Positions 43,427 through 55,478 of a stretch of DNA of 64,000 bases are shown in pieces; position 1 is the first letter of the stretch, and each line of letters opens with the position of its first letter. Below the pieces are notes generated by a model. That model worked only from the letters and a program-made list of their open reading frames with translations. It was not told where the DNA came from and ran no database searches. Location: positions 62,001-126,000 of the forward strand of contig VJWM01000011.1 of NCBI GenBank assembly GCA_010909165.1, given 5' to 3'. Made by a program: the position numbers and the translations under genes. The stretch is from Anthoceros angustus. Taxonomy: Eukaryota; Streptophyta; Anthocerotopsida; Anthocerotales; Anthocerotaceae.

Positions 43427-43990
43427 AGGAGAGTTGACCGAGGTTGCGATTTTGCTTTGGAAGGAGAACCCAAGTGGTTGAACACACAGCGAGGAGTTGC
43501 GGGCATCATTCTCGTGCCAAGGCCAGCTGGAGAAGGTTGAGGAATCCATTGGCAAGCTTGAGATGCAAGTGGGGAGGGCCAGCCCGTTTGGGCGGTGGCG
43601 GGTGTGCTCCAGGGGGCAACCATCACCCCTAGCTCATCCCCACCACGCCAAGAAACTTCCGGGCCCACCCAAGTTGCTGATGGCACACAACACTCAACAC
43701 CCCTTGCCACATTGAGGCCTTTGACTCACGAATCGAAGGAGAAGGAGAGACACTCACCAACCAATCCAAGCGACCGTGAGTTGAGTGTTGAAGATGGGGA
43801 GCGAGGAAACTTGTTGTGGAGCTCCAACTGGCGAGAAGGACAACAAAGAAATTCGGCCATGGTGCGGCGTCTGCAGCTCATGAGGTATGAGCACGGGAAC
43901 ACCGAGGGAGGTCGAGTGGAGAGGAGCAAGGAAGAGAAGAACATCACTTCAAACCCAAACCCCAACTCGACAAGGAGCTACAACGCAAGA
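43427..43990 (+). repeat. Second, shortened copy of the chromovirus C gag segment
   Basis: GGAGAGTTGACCGAGGTTGC at about 42813 recurs at about 43429 and stays collinear to CAACGCAAGATCAAG. The second copy is about 50 bp shorter through many deletions of 1-10 bp that break the frame. Confidence 0.9.
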
Positions 43991-44650
43991 TCAAGGCATG
44001 CCATTTGATGGAAGTACAAAGGATGCTCAAAGCGCATATGATTGGTTAGACAAACTTGACAAATACCTTGCCGCTCGACAAGGATGATCACAAAGATCAA
44101 TTTCTGATGTGTTTGGAAGGGTATGCCTATCGATGGTGGCGAGAGGAAAAGCAGTTGATCCGGGCATGGAGTCCCCAATTTACTCCCGCCGCCTTCCACA
44201 AGTTTTCCTTGAGCACTTCTCCCGGAACCACCGTAAAGACTTGTATCGACAATTCGTGAAGATATACCAACAAGGGACATGCGAATCTTGTGACAAATTC
44301 CTTCAACTCACACTTGATATGCCCAGTGGGCGAGGAGCGGAAGGTGGAAAAATTTATCGATGGGTCAAGTTTGAGTTAAGAGCATGTGAATCGACAAACC
44401 CGGAAACTCGTGGAGGCGATGAAGGCCGCCATGAACTATGGCACAAACAAATACAAGCATCTCTTCTGCAGCACCTTCCAAGCCTAAGTGGAACAAGTCA
44501 CCAACGCCGGAGAAAAACCGGCGTTCAAAATTCTCACCGAGGCGAGCGGAGGAGTACAAGAAGGCAAGAAAGTGCTTCACCATACGATCGATCACGGCTC
44601 CAAGTCCTGTCCCTTCCGTAAGGACTTCATTAGTGTTGAAGGAAACAGGC
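43990..44650 (+). pseudogene. Chromovirus C gag capsid and zinc knuckle
   Basis: MPFDGSTKDAQSAYDWLDKL, DQFLMCLEGYAYRWWREEKQ and KDLYRQFVKIYQQG follow the retrotransposon gag pattern (F-x-G...W...A..W). Near 44565-44620 the blocks KARKCFT and DHGSKSCPF, split by a frameshift, are the remains of a CCHC zinc knuckle that binds RNA. Four frame changes are needed to read through. Confidence 0.8.
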
Positions 44651-44699
44651 AAGTCTACTGAATAGCAACTCTGCGACCCCAAGAGTGGGAAGGCAATCT

Positions 44700-45450
44700 C
44701 CATCACAGAGGTTAGAGAACTGTAGAAATGCTATTTCCAGCCATGCATGCAAGTTGTGTTCAGTGCATGTCAACTTGCTCATGTCCCAACTCAAGTTAGA
44801 GATCGGCCTATCGAGTCCGCGCCATGTGGTTGCTTGACTGGGCTAGCCACCATTATGTGTCCAAGGCAACCTGCGAGAGAGCCCGCCAATCCAGAAACCA
44901 CGTTTCCAGCAGGACGCCCCTAGGTGAAAAGAAACCAAGAAGAACAAAGGTGGAGGCCGAGCTTACCTTTCCGGTGGCTTCAAGGAGGTCCTCAAGTTGA
45001 TGCGTGATGTCATCTCTTTGCCATGATCCGATCATAGGCAAGCCATGGTTAGCAAGTCATTCTAGCATGCTAGAAGTCAATCGAGACAATGTTATGCCTC
45101 CGCATGACAATCACACATATGTCATGCAAGGAGAGCAATACATCCCTGACAAGCAACTGTTCGCTGTCTCTGCTCTCAATAAAGCAACTGCCCATGGCAG
45201 ATTCCTGTATATAGCAAAGCTGAAAAAAGTACTGCCCTTAGAAGGCACCCCAGAATCTAGGGCAGCAGAGACACAAGCTCATGAGGACCGGCTACCACGG
45301 TCCATGAAGGATTTACTCGCAGAATACAAGGACGTGTTTGCAGAGCCCACAGAGCTGCCTCCTAGAAGACATGTGGACCACTCCATCGAGCTCCCCGCCA
45401 GCTGTTTGCTAACATCCAGCCCCTGTGACATCCGCCGAATGAAGAGATAA
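44700..45450 (+). pseudogene. Chromovirus C protease end and start of reverse transcriptase
   Basis: HDPIIGKPWLASHSSMLEV at about 45015 is the C-terminal 'D-I-I-L-G-x-x-W-L' motif of retropepsin. The 148-codon frame then leads through a linker to LLAEYKDVFAEPTELPPRR and DHSIEL, the typical approach to reverse transcriptase. The active-site D-S/T-G of the protease is not recognisable upstream. Confidence 0.75.
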
Positions 45451-46610
45451 AAACAAGTTGATGAGTTCTTGCAAAAGGGGTTTGTCACACCTTCGTGTCA
45501 CCCTTTGGAGCTCCAGTTCTCTTGGTTGCTGGCCGATGGAGGGTGGCGACTCTGGATCGACTACCGGGGTCTCAACCGAGCAACAGTCCGCAATGTCTAC
45601 CAGATGCCCAGGATAGATGAAATCCTGAACCAGCTGCATGGGGCTAGGTGTTCACCAAGATAGATCTCAGGTCTGGTTTCCATCAGATCCGGATCAAAGA
45701 AGGAGATGAACACAAAACAGCTTTTCGTACTGTGCATGGGCATTTGAATTCAAGGTGATGCCCTTCGGCCATAAACGCCGCCACCTTCCAATGTCTCATG
45801 CAAGAAATCTTACGACCCTTTGGGACATGGAGTTGAGGTATTTCTAGACGATATCCTTGTGTACACACTGATTCAAGAACACACCACCACCGGTTAGGAC
45901 GGTGCTTGACTGCTGCGGGCTAACAAGTTGTCGCCAAGAGAAGTAAGTGTGTGTTCATGAGAGAAGAGTGTGAATACCTTGGTCATATTATCGTCACTGG
46001 TATTCAAGTGGACTCCGCAAGGTGAAGGCGGTCATGGATCGCCATTACCCCAAGACATCGCCCAACTCCGGGGATTTTTGGGTATGGCTGGTTTCTATCG
46101 GCGTTTCATTAAGGGTTTCAGCAATATTGTTGTCCCCTTGACAGATGCCCTTAGGAATTCAGTAAGCAAGTCCTTACAACTAGGGCCAGCAGCAGTTGCA
46201 GCTTTTGAGCAGTTGAAGCAAGCTCTTAGCTCAGCCCCAGTGCTTGCAGTGGCGGAGTCCCCCCATGCACCCTATACAATCCACACTGATGCGTCGGATT
46301 TCGCTATGGGAGCAGTCCTGTCACAGCATGGCAGAGCTATTGCATATGAGTCAAGGAAACTGCAGGGTGCATTAAACTATGCGCACGATAAGGAAATGCT
46401 TGCTATTACACATGCTCTCAAAGTCGGCGGCATTACTGTTAGGTCGAAAGTGGTGTGTCATCGATCACCATTCCTTGCAAAGATTTCTTCTCTCAGCCCA
46501 ACCTCAATGCCAGGCAACGCCGGTGGGCCGAGTATTTGGCTGACTTCAACCTGGAAATTCAGTATGTGTCTGGCCCTTCAAATGTAGTTGCTGACCTTGA
46601 GTAGGCGTGC
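45451..46610 (+). pseudogene. Chromovirus C reverse transcriptase and RNase H
   Basis: The plus strand shows [48 protein letters not shown], then in shifted frames a [13 protein letters not shown] block and VFLDDILVYT with the active site (x-x-DD). The connection reads QLRGFLGMAGFYRRFIKGFS. RNase H follows with HTDASDFAMGAVLSQHG (catalytic Asp), AIAYESRKLQGA and YAHDKEMLAITHAL (catalytic Glu). The enzyme would copy element RNA to DNA. At least five frameshifts or stops are present, so it is inactive. Confidence 0.9.
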
Positions 46611-47400
46611 TTGCACACTTATGACAACCCAGTCACAAACAGTCCAGTTAGTGCGGGATGGGATTCCCCATGACCCAGCGTTGCTACAGCTCTACAAGCA
46701 ATTACTAGCAGATGCTATGGCCGGAGTTCCCACAGCACTTACCCAGGAGTACTCCCTCAGGGATGCCTGTGTATACCGGAAGGGAAGATTGATCATCCCT
46801 TCACAGCTCACTGAGGTGAAACAGTCCATTTTGCATGATATGCATGATTCACCTATTTCCGGCCATCTGGGTATTGATAAAACTTATGCCAAAGTCCGGG
46901 AGCATTTTTATTGGGAAGGTATGCGTTCAGATTGTATAGAGTGGGTGCGCTCTTGTCACCCGCCAACAAGAAGCCAAGTCATGAGAAACAACTGTGTTTG
47001 CTCCTACCTCTACAAATCCCGATGGTCGCCTGTCGATTTCCATGGATTTTATAACACATTTGCCACGCACTGCCATTCGGAAAGGATAGCATCCGGTGGT
47101 GATGATAGGTTCTCCAAGGTCCGCCATTTTATTCCAAATACCTCACTATCACGCCTCCAAGTTAGGATATTTATTCGAGATCTTGCTACACGGGCCCCGA
47201 GGATATTGTGTCCGACCGAGATACCAAGTTCACATCCGGATTTTGGCGGGCCTTCATCGAAACCCCGGGATCAAAGCAACATGTCACAAGATATCACCCG
47301 TAATCCGACGGCAAACCGAGAAGCAAAACCAGTTTTAGAGGACATGCTCCCACTTCACACATGAAAAGCAAACAAGGTGGGAGGAACTCCTTCCGTGCTC
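46611..47400 (+). pseudogene. Chromovirus C integrase
   Basis: A 258-codon frame contains the zinc-binding region (ILHDMHDSPISGHLGIDKTY, EHFYWEGMRSDCIEWVRSC). In shifted frames it continues with a SMDFITHLP-like block, DRFSKVRHFIPN, a VSDRDTKF block with the second catalytic Asp, and SDGQTEKQNQ with the catalytic Glu (about 47310-47330). It is broken by frameshifts near 46960 and 47100-47300. Confidence 0.85.
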
Positions 47401-47519
47401 GAGTATGCCTACACTTCAAACATGCCGCGGGGTTACACCATTCTGCCGCTCTATGGGGAGACTCCACCCCGGCTTATGGCCCAGCAATGAGAAGTGGCAG
47501 CAGCTGAAGTGGCGTAAGA

Positions 47520-48360
47520 CATTTGGCATGAGGTGAAGTTGGCTAAGGAGAAATTGCAAGCCCAAGACCGAGCCCGCAAGTCGGCCAACAAACGACGCCG
47601 GAGGTCGGCTACAACATTGGACAGTGGTGTGGTTGCAGTGAAACCTCACAGTCAACTCATCCATAAGCGTGCCAAGTTGGCTTACAGATTTGCAGGGCCA
47701 TTCCGGGTGTCACGACGAGTCAACCCCGTCGCCTATCGCTTGACCCGCCGGCAATTGAAGCTCGCAGACATTCCATGTGTCCTTGCTGAAACCCGTCATT
47801 GGACGCCCAGCTAACCTGCAGCCCACACCCAGCCCATCACGCCTCGAGCTCGCTCACGGCCGTCGAGCTTATTCCATCCGCCCATATGCCATTAAGCCCT
47901 TTCCCGGTTGGTCACCACGGCTCACCCAAGACCAGACGTCCCCGATCCCACCAGTTTCACCATTCCTGCCAACCCCAGCACCGCCCAAGAATCACACCAG
48001 ATCACCCGCAACACGCCCACAACTCGATCCGCTTTTCCCTACCATGTTACACTGTGGCACCACACATGCGGGCGACGTCATTCAACCCGCCCGCTGCACG
48101 CGCCTCCGTCCTCACCGGTCCCTTTGATCCGACTCACCATGCCTGATGACCTACCGCCTGTCCCTCCCATGCTCCAAGCGTTTTGCACGACTCAACTGAC
48201 GACTCAAGGCCACCGATTTTTAGTGGCATGGAGTGGTGAACCGGATGCGGCCGCGACGTGGGAACCAGCAGGCACAATTTCCTCATTTATGCACAATGGC
48301 AACAGCCAGAGGACCAAAGCACCCTTAGTGGGGAGAATGAAACGAGCGCTTGTCATGTGA
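47520..48360 (+). pseudogene. Chromovirus C integrase C-terminus with chromodomain
   Basis: KRAKLAYRFAGPFRVSRRVN and PVAYRL form the GPY/F module (about 47665-47745). A Pro-rich linker follows, then GHRFLVAWSGEPDAAATWEP (about 48205-48265), which matches the chromodomain core Y-L-V-K-W-x-G-x-x-x-x-x-A-T-W-E-P. This places the element among chromoviruses. The chromodomain is thought to direct insertion to methylated histone marks. The frame 47908-48360 ends at TGA. Confidence 0.85.
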
Positions 48361-48377
48361 AAGAAATTGCATAGTCG

Positions 48378-48540
48378 CAGCATGCCTACCTAGCCTGCCT
48401 ACAAAGCTAAGTCACCAAACACCACTGTCATGATCTCCTTGGCCTTCGCCCAGAGCAACAATCCTAGTATAAATTGTCCTTGGCCTATGACCAAGGGCAA
48501 GGCTACAAAAGGGCCTCATTTAAGAGAGACAGCCTGTGGC
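48378..48540 (+). repeat. Repeat A flanking the element B LTR, left copy
   Basis: The block GCATGCCTACCTAGCC ... TTGTCCTTGGCCTATGACCA ... GGCTACAAAAGG recurs at 49198-49355 with small indels. It lies directly after the chromovirus stop codon and may be its 3' untranslated region. Confidence 0.8.
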
Positions 48541-48550
48541 CGCTGAACAG

Positions 48551-49173
48551 TGGAAATCAAGCTGGAAAATTCTCCCAACGACAATGCAACGAACCACAAG
48601 AACCTCTAGGAGACAAAGACACCTGGCGAGGGGCAGTATGGCATCTATTAGAACAAGACAAACATCAACAATCCAGAATCCATGGTGGTGCCTACATATA
48701 TAGGCAAAACCCCGAGTTCTCGATGAAGTGTCCACCATATCGATGGTGGGCACTTTATAATCCTACTTTCCTTGGCCTTGAAATAATAATATTTTATGTG
48801 TTTAACAGCCTATTCGTCCTTTTCCTTGATTTATGATTTTTATGTATTTTCTAATATAAATCACTATCTATATATCGTCAGCATGCCCGCATATCCATGC
48901 ATATAGATTGCATGCGCCATGACACATCACGCCACATGTCCACATCACATGTCATCCTTCATCTCCATACATGCATACATGGCACACATGCATACATGGC
49001 ATGTCATGTGCGGGCCATCCATGGGCCATGTACATGACATCATCAACTTCCGCATCGGGCTTATGCGAGATGCTCCGATCGATATCTAGTCATTTCGATT
49101 CGGGCTTATGCCGGGATGCTCTAGTCGATATCCGGTCATAGAGTCTTAGGTGCTCTGTTTCCCATACGAGACA
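48551..49173 (-). mobile_element. Element B LTR, left (3') copy
   Basis: The 623-bp sequence begins TGGAAATCAAG and ends CGAGACA. It matches 61111-61740 throughout, apart from small indels. It includes CATGCATACATGG-type stretches, a CCTACATATATAGG motif that reads as a TATA box on the minus strand, and a duplicated GGGCTTATGCGAGATGCTC block. Element B lies between the two copies on the minus strand, so this is its 3' LTR. Confidence 0.8.
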
Positions 49174-49197
49174 TGGCGGTACAGCAGCGCGGCGCAT

Positions 49198-49355
49198 AGC
49201 GCATGCCTACCTAACTTCTACAAAGCTAAGTCACTAAACACCGCACTGCGATCTCCTTGGCCTTGGCCAGCAACAATCTAGCCATAAATTGTCCTTGGCC
49301 TATGACCAAGGGCAAGGCTACAAAAGGCTGGGTTTGCCTAAGAGAGCAGGCCGGG
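49198..49355 (+). repeat. Repeat A, right copy
   Basis: This is the second copy of 48378-48540, on the other side of the left LTR. Its position inside element B is unexplained and may be another duplication joint (GCATAGC shared). Confidence 0.8.
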
Positions 49356-49639
49356 GCATGACACCCCAGGAAACTTGGAGGCCTAGCCACGGTTTCCCAC
49401 AAAATTGTCTAGACCATGTGGCCTAGAAAACACACAACTTACCGCGTCCCCACCAGAAGCGTAGCTTGTCCAACAGCGGTGGTTACGCGAGGAGGAGGAA
49501 TGGCGTCATCTTCTAGATCCTCATCATCGATGGGTCTTCTTGTGCCTCTGTTTAGTAATCTCACGGGCGGCTTGAATCGGAGGCAACTGTTCTTCCACAA
49601 AGCGCTTACATCGAGGCGGCGAAAGCAGGATGCACGCCA

Positions 49640-52295
49640 TCCTCATCCGGCATCCATGTCCCGGGTAAGCTTCTGTGTTGGATAATTGAAAAGCGGTAAC
49701 TTACGAAGTGTAGATGTGCGGTGGCGAGCCTCGAGACGATTGAAAGCATTCTTCTCCTCTCGAGTCCAAGCACGATCAACATGAGGGGTCCTCAATTTGT
49801 TGGTCGAATGTAAAAGCCGAGGCCACCCTACCACATGATGCCCTCGCGGATGGTGGAAAACTCGAAACCACTCTTTGAGAAAAATCAAGCGGCGAGGGTA
49901 TGTGTCTCCCGGTCGAACTCTGCGCAACCTCATCCCATCAAACCATTGATGCATTTGGAAGTGATCTGCAACTTCCTCCATGCACCCTCTCAGATAGCTT
50001 GTCGGTCCAGCAAGCGCTTGTGACCCCGGCTGGAGCTCAAACAAATCCGGTGTTCCGTGGGATAATGCTCCACCCTACTGTCATGGTGCTCCTCAACATC
50101 TGATGAAAATGTGAAGCTCGTCATAACTTCCGGTGGAATACCTCGTTCGGGTCATCTTGGCGGGAGTAGAAGATGCTCCACTTACCCGCATCTTCGTCAT
50201 CCACAAATTGGGGTCCCATCACGCCGCAAACCTTGCTTGAGTTGGCGGTCATAGCACACCACGGAGGCACTGATTCGATATCTCCACCTCGCTCGTGCGA
50301 GACCTCCTCCATGGCTGCATGCGGTGAGAACTACCACCCTAGGTGCAACCACGGAATTTTCAGCACCGAAAGGCCGACATACATGCTGTACGAGTAGGAT
50401 CGGTGCGCTCGGTTGCCTTGGCGGTTGCTCCACCCCTGTCGAAAAGGCGTGGTGTTCTCCTGCTGCGTCGGCAGGTGGCCGCTCCTTGATTGGGATTGGC
50501 TTGCCTCAAACTCCGCGGCTTTCCATGTTCCGACAAAGGATGCTTGCGCGGTCGTCCCTCTTGCGCTTGGTTGGGTGGCACCTCCTCGGCGACGCTTCAC
50601 CTTCCGTAATTGTGGATAGGGCGGTCTTTACGCCTTCTCCTATGCACGTATGAAACGGGCGACCATGGCGCTCCCTATCCGACTCCAAAGCAGTGAAACC
50701 ACCTTTAGAAACACGCAGTGAGGAATTCTCACCAGCGCCGATCGATGCTGCAACTTCCTCCATGCACCCTCTCAGATAGCTTGTCCAGTCCGGGCAAGCC
50801 AGACCCGACCGGAGCTCAAACAAATCCGGTGTTCCGTGGGATAATGCTCCACCCTACTTGTCATGGTGCTCCTCAACATACTGATGAAAATGTGAAGCTC
50901 GTCATAACTTCGGTGGAATACCTCGTTCGGGTCATCTTGGCGGGAGTAGAAGATGCTCCACTTACCCGCATCTTCGTCATCCACAATTGGGGTCCATCGC
51001 CTCGCAAACCTTGCTTGAGTTGAGGTCATAGCACACCTCGGAGGGCATGATTCGATCTCTACCTCGCTTGTGCGAGACCTCCTCCATGGCTGCATGCGGT
51101 GAGAACTACCACCCCTAGGTGCAACCACGGAATTTTCACAAAGGCCGACATACATGCTGTACAGTAGGATGGAGGTGCGCTCTGCTTGGCGGTTGCTCCA
51201 CCGCCTGCTGAAAAGGCGAGCGTGGTGTTCTCCTGCCGCTGTCAGCACGGGCTGACCGCTCCTTGATTCGGGATTGGCTTGCCTCAAACTCCGCGGCTTT
51301 CCATGTTCGCCGACAAAGGATGCTTGCTCGTCCCTCTTGCGCTTGATTGACGGTGGCACTTCCTCTTGGACGCTTCACCTTCCGTAATTGTGGATAGGGG
51401 GCGGTACGCCTTCTCCTATGCACGTATGAAACGGGCGACCATGGCGCTCCCTATCCGACTCCAAAGCAGTGAAACCACCTTTAGAAACACGCAGTGAGGA
51501 ATTCTCACCAGCGCCGATCGATGCTGCAACTTCCTCCATGCACCCTCTGTATAGCTTGTCCAGGTAAACGCCAGACCGACTGGAGCTCAAACAAATCCGG
51601 TGTTCCGTGGGATAATGCTCCACCCTCGGTCATGGTGCTCCTCAACATACTGAAAAGATGTGAAGCTCATCCATAACTTCGGTGGAATGCCCGGGTCATA
51701 TGGCGGGAGTAGAAGATGCTCCACTTACCCGCATCGTCATCCACAATTGGGGTCCATCCGCCGCAAACTTGCTTGAGTTGAGGCGGTCATAGCACACCTC
51801 GGAGGGCATGATTCCAAGATTCTACCTCGCTTGTGCGAGACCTCCTCCATGGTCAGCGCTGTGGTGAGAACTACCCCTAGGTGCAACCACGGAATTTTCA
51901 GCACCGAAAGGCCGACATACATGCTGTACTGAGTAGGATGAGGTGCGCTCATTGCCTTGGCGGTGTTTGCTCCACCGCTGCTGAAAAGGCGAGCGTGGTG
52001 TTCTCCGCCGGCTGCCGACGGGCCGACCGCTCCTTGATTGGGATTGGCTTGCCTCAAACTCCGCGGCTTTCCATGTTCCGACAAAGGATGCTTGCGCCCG
52101 TCCCTCTTGCGCTTGGTGACGGCACTTCCTCTTGGCGCTTCACCTTCCGTAATTGTGGATAGGGCGGAGTACGCCTTCTCCTATGCACGTGAAACGGGCG
52201 ACCATGGCGCTCCCTATCCGACTCCAAACAGAAACCACCTTTAGAGTGAGGAATTCTCACCCACCCCTGTGCATGCAAAGGTTCCTCTTCCAAAA
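49640..52295 (-). pseudogene. Element B extra ORF downstream of the PHD finger, unidentified, in three tandem copies
   Basis: Minus-strand frames include a 195-codon frame (51359-50772) with DEDAGKWSIFYSRQDDPNEV, FHRSYDELHIFISMLRSTM and VEHYPTEHRICLSSGR. The last part (50044-49643) has DTYPRRLIFLKEWFRVFHHP and AWTREEKNAFNRLEARHRTS. Blocks recur with periods of about 775 and 766 bp, so one ORF has been re-duplicated. No family is recognised: it is neither a chromodomain nor an obvious envelope (no clear signal peptide or membrane helix). It lies between the PHD finger and the 3' LTR, where extra ORFs of some plant Ty3/gypsy elements sit. Confidence 0.5.
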
Positions 52296-52588
52296 TGAGA
52301 TGCTCCCTCGCAGCTATGTGTGCCCAATTTCGTCTCTCGTTTCCAGTAGGAATTAGACCCTTGTCGCCCCTCCTGCTAAATGCATTCCTCTTTTCACAAT
52401 TCCTTGCACATGCAGAGCACTGGCTTCTCGCAACAACTCTGTCTGCCCCTTAGCATGTGCAGTATCCCGTTTTGTGAATTTGGCCCCAAGCATCTTGTGT
52501 CCTTCTTCTTCTTGACTGTCAGCTGCTTTGACTTCCGTGTGTGAATTTAAGACAACCTCGGTACCACCTTACGGAGCCACGTTCACAC

Positions 52589-52900
52589 TTAGCACATTCT
52601 GATTGCTCGCCATTCTCCTTCCGGAACACCGTCGGTTGGTTTGAGGCAAAACAGATGGTAACCACGGTTACACCTGTCACATAGCAACATGAATTCTTCG
52701 TCAGTTGTGTGCCCACACTCCTCATAGGGCAAATCTGCTGGTGGCGTCCAGGTCTGAGGCACAGTTCGTGTATCCAGATCAGGCAAATGGCATGGAGCCA
52801 AATGCTTCATGTGTTCCTTGCACCTTCTGCCATCTCTTCCTTCAAGTTCAACCACACCTTGCTCACCAACTGGACAACTCTCGATAAGCCTCCACGACAT
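52589..52900 (-). pseudogene. Element B integrase C-terminus with PHD finger
   Basis: The frame reads GEQGVVELEGRDGRRCKEH and MKHLAPCHLPDLDTRT (integrase C-terminal module). It continues with a PHD finger at about 52726-52612: ECGHTTDEEFMLLCDRCNRG, YHLFCLKP and PEGEW. The first zinc Cys is Tyr here (it is Cys in element A) and the sequence shifts after the Trp. The high similarity to element A in the same position shows that the finger belongs to the family. Confidence 0.8.
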
Positions 52901-54300
52901 CTAACGTGCTTGCTGTTGCAAGTACACGTAATCTCGGATGCAAACTTGCGGGCTTTGGGCTTCCACGAGCCCCAGCGTATAAGCATACCTCGGTGGTCCC
53001 GATCTTTGGGCCACACCAAATTGTCCATAGCCATGGGAAGAATTCTTTGAAATACTTACGCTCGGCTTGAACCATGCCAAGCACACATTTGCATCTTTGC
53101 TCCATCAGCGAGGATGGAGTAAGTGTCCTTCACCACATTCGGCAACAACTGCGTTGCGTCCGAATAACAAAAAGTATGGTGAAACTTCCAAGAGCGCACT
53201 GACCACACCCCAACACGATGTAAGGAGCAATTCATCCCAACACTTGGGCTCCACGATGTGCAAGATTTCCTTAGTGCATCCTTGAAGGTTTGCACTAGCC
53301 TTTACGCCGAGCCATCGGCTGTGGATGATCCTCGATGTCCTCCATGATCAATGAGACTCCTGTCGACATCTAACGTGCTTGCGGCTGTCGCAAGTACACG
53401 TAATCTCCAGATGCAAACTTGCGGGCTTTGGGCTTCCACGAGCCCCAGCGTATAAGCATACCTCGGTGGTCCCGATCTTTGGGCCACACCAAATTGTCCA
53501 TAGCCATGGGAAGAATTCTTTGAAATACTTACGCTCGGCTTGAACCATGCCAAGCACACATTTGCATCTTTGCTCCATCAGCGAGGATGGAGTAAGTGTC
53601 CTTCACCACATTCGGCAACAACTGCGTTGCGTCCGAATAACAAAAAGTATGGTGAAACTTCCAAGAGCGCACTGACCACACCCCAACACGATGTAAGGAG
53701 CAATTCATCCCAACACTTGGGCTCCACGATGTGCAAGATTTCCTTAGTGCATCCTTGAAGGTTTGCACTAGCCTTTACGCCGAGCCATCGGCTGTGGATG
53801 ATCCTCGATGTCCTCCATGATCAATGAGACTCCTGTCGACATCTAACGTGCTTGCGGCTGTCGCAAGTACACGTAATCTCCAGATGCAAACTTGCGGGCT
53901 TTGGGCTTCCACGAGCCCCAGCGTATAAGCATACCTCAGGTCCCGATCCAGAAATTGTCCATAGCCATGGGAAGAATTCTTTGAAATACTGGGGCTTGAA
54001 CCTGTGCCAAGCACACATTTGCATCTTTGCTCCAGTCAACAGGGATGGAGTAAGTGTCCTTCACCACATTCGGCAACAACTGCGTTGCGTCCGAATAACA
54101 AAAAGTATGGATGAAACTTCCAAGAGCTTGCACCCACCTACCCCAACACGATGTAAGGGAGCAATTCATCCCAACACTTGGGCTCCATAATGCAAGATTT
54201 CCTTAGTGCATCCTTGAAGGTTTGCACTAGCCTTTACGCGGCCATCGGCTGTGGATGATCCTCGATGTCCTCCGTGATCAATGAGACTCTGCCTAGCAAG
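52899..54300 (-). repeat. Integrase C-terminal segment re-duplicated, period 473 bp
   Basis: CGACATCTAACGTGCTTGC starts units at 52899, about 53366 and about 53839. The stretch 52975-53365 is essentially identical to 53448-53838. The third unit has several small indels. On the minus strand each unit encodes the end of the integrase core (DELLPYI-type, LPNVVKDTYSI) and the following module. Confidence 0.9.
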
Positions 54301-54593
54301 GTGAATTCACCTCGAAACTCGTTACCACAGTGCAGCGAGCACCTCTGCGACTCCCAAATCGGTGAGCACACCTGCAAAAGCTCTGCTGGTGTAATGCGAG
54401 GTTCTCTGTAAGAACGCTACTTCAACCCACTTAGAGAAATGCTCAATCATGACCATGCAATGTCGGTTACCTTGCTTTGTGAGAGGAAGCTCGGCATAAG
54501 GTCAACCGACCATCTAAAGAATAGCCCCGATTGGTAGGAGTGCAACACCACATCACAGGTGTTAAATCTAGCTTTGACGCATCACATGCACAC

Positions 54594-54845
54594 TTAGCCA
54601 CCACCTTCTCGACATCGCATACATCCGACCGTCGTACTCTTCAACATGTGGTGTGTCCTCTTCACACCAAAGTGGCCAAGGGTTTCGTGCACCTTGGTCA
54701 CTATGCCCACTCTTTCCTCGGGACTTGGTACTTTCCTTACGAGTTCTCCTTCCGGAACACCGTCGGTTGGTTTGAGGCAAAGCAGATGGTAACCACGGTT
54801 ACACATCACATAGCAACATGAATTCTTCGTCGGTTGTGTCCACAC
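54594..54845 (-). pseudogene. Chimeric joint: PHD finger tail running into integrase N-terminus
   Basis: One open minus-strand frame reads CNRGYHLLCLKPTDGVPEGE (end of the PHD finger) directly into LVRKVPSPEERVGIVTKVHE and TLGHFGVKRTHHMLKS (integrase zinc-binding region). In the normal order these are more than 1 kb apart, with the integrase part first. The joint lies at TTCTCCTTCCG (about 54745), an 11-base sequence also present at both parent sites (about 52615 and 55919). Confidence 0.85.
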
Positions 54846-55400
54846 TCCTCACAGTGGCAAATCTGCTGGTGGCGTCCAGTGCGAGGCATTCGTGTATCCG
54901 GTCGGGCAAATGGCATGGAGCCAAATGCTTCATGTGTTCCTTGCACCTTCGCCATCTCTTCCTTCAAGTTCAACCACACCTTGCTCACCAACTGGACAAC
55001 TCTCGATAAGCCTCCTGTCGACATCTAACGTGCTTGCGGCTGCAAGTACACAATCTCCAGATGCAAACTTGCGGGCTTTGGGCTTCCACGAGCCCCACAG
55101 ATAAGCATACCTCAGGTCCCGATCTTTGGGCCACACCAAATTGTCCATAGCCATGGGAAGAATTCTTTGAAATACTCGGCTTGAACCGTGCCAAGCATAC
55201 ATTTGCATCTTTGCTCCAACAAGGATGGAGTAAGTGTCCTTCACCACATTCGGCAACAACGTTGTCCGAATAACAAAAAGTATGGATGAAACTTCCAAGA
55301 GCGCACCCACTGCCCAACACGATGTAAGGGAGCAATTCATCCCAACACTTGGGCTCCACGAATGCAAGATTTCCTTAGTGCATCCTTGAAGGTGCACTAG
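54846..55400 (-). pseudogene. Element B integrase C-terminal region, further copy
   Basis: It repeats the module found at 52740-53300 (VELEGRDG, KPASLH, LPNVVKDTYSI, CWDELLPYIVLG) with more deletions. It is the copy that is contiguous with the integrase core at 55479-55970. Confidence 0.75.
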
Positions 55401-55478
55401 CCTTTACGCGGCCATCGGCTGTGGATGATCCTCGATGTCCTCCGTGATCAATGAGACTCTGCCTAGCAAGGTGCGAAT

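Noticed and set aside
48474..48836. 120-codon plus-strand ORF
   Set aside because: It overlaps repeat A and the LTR of element B and is broken in the other copies.
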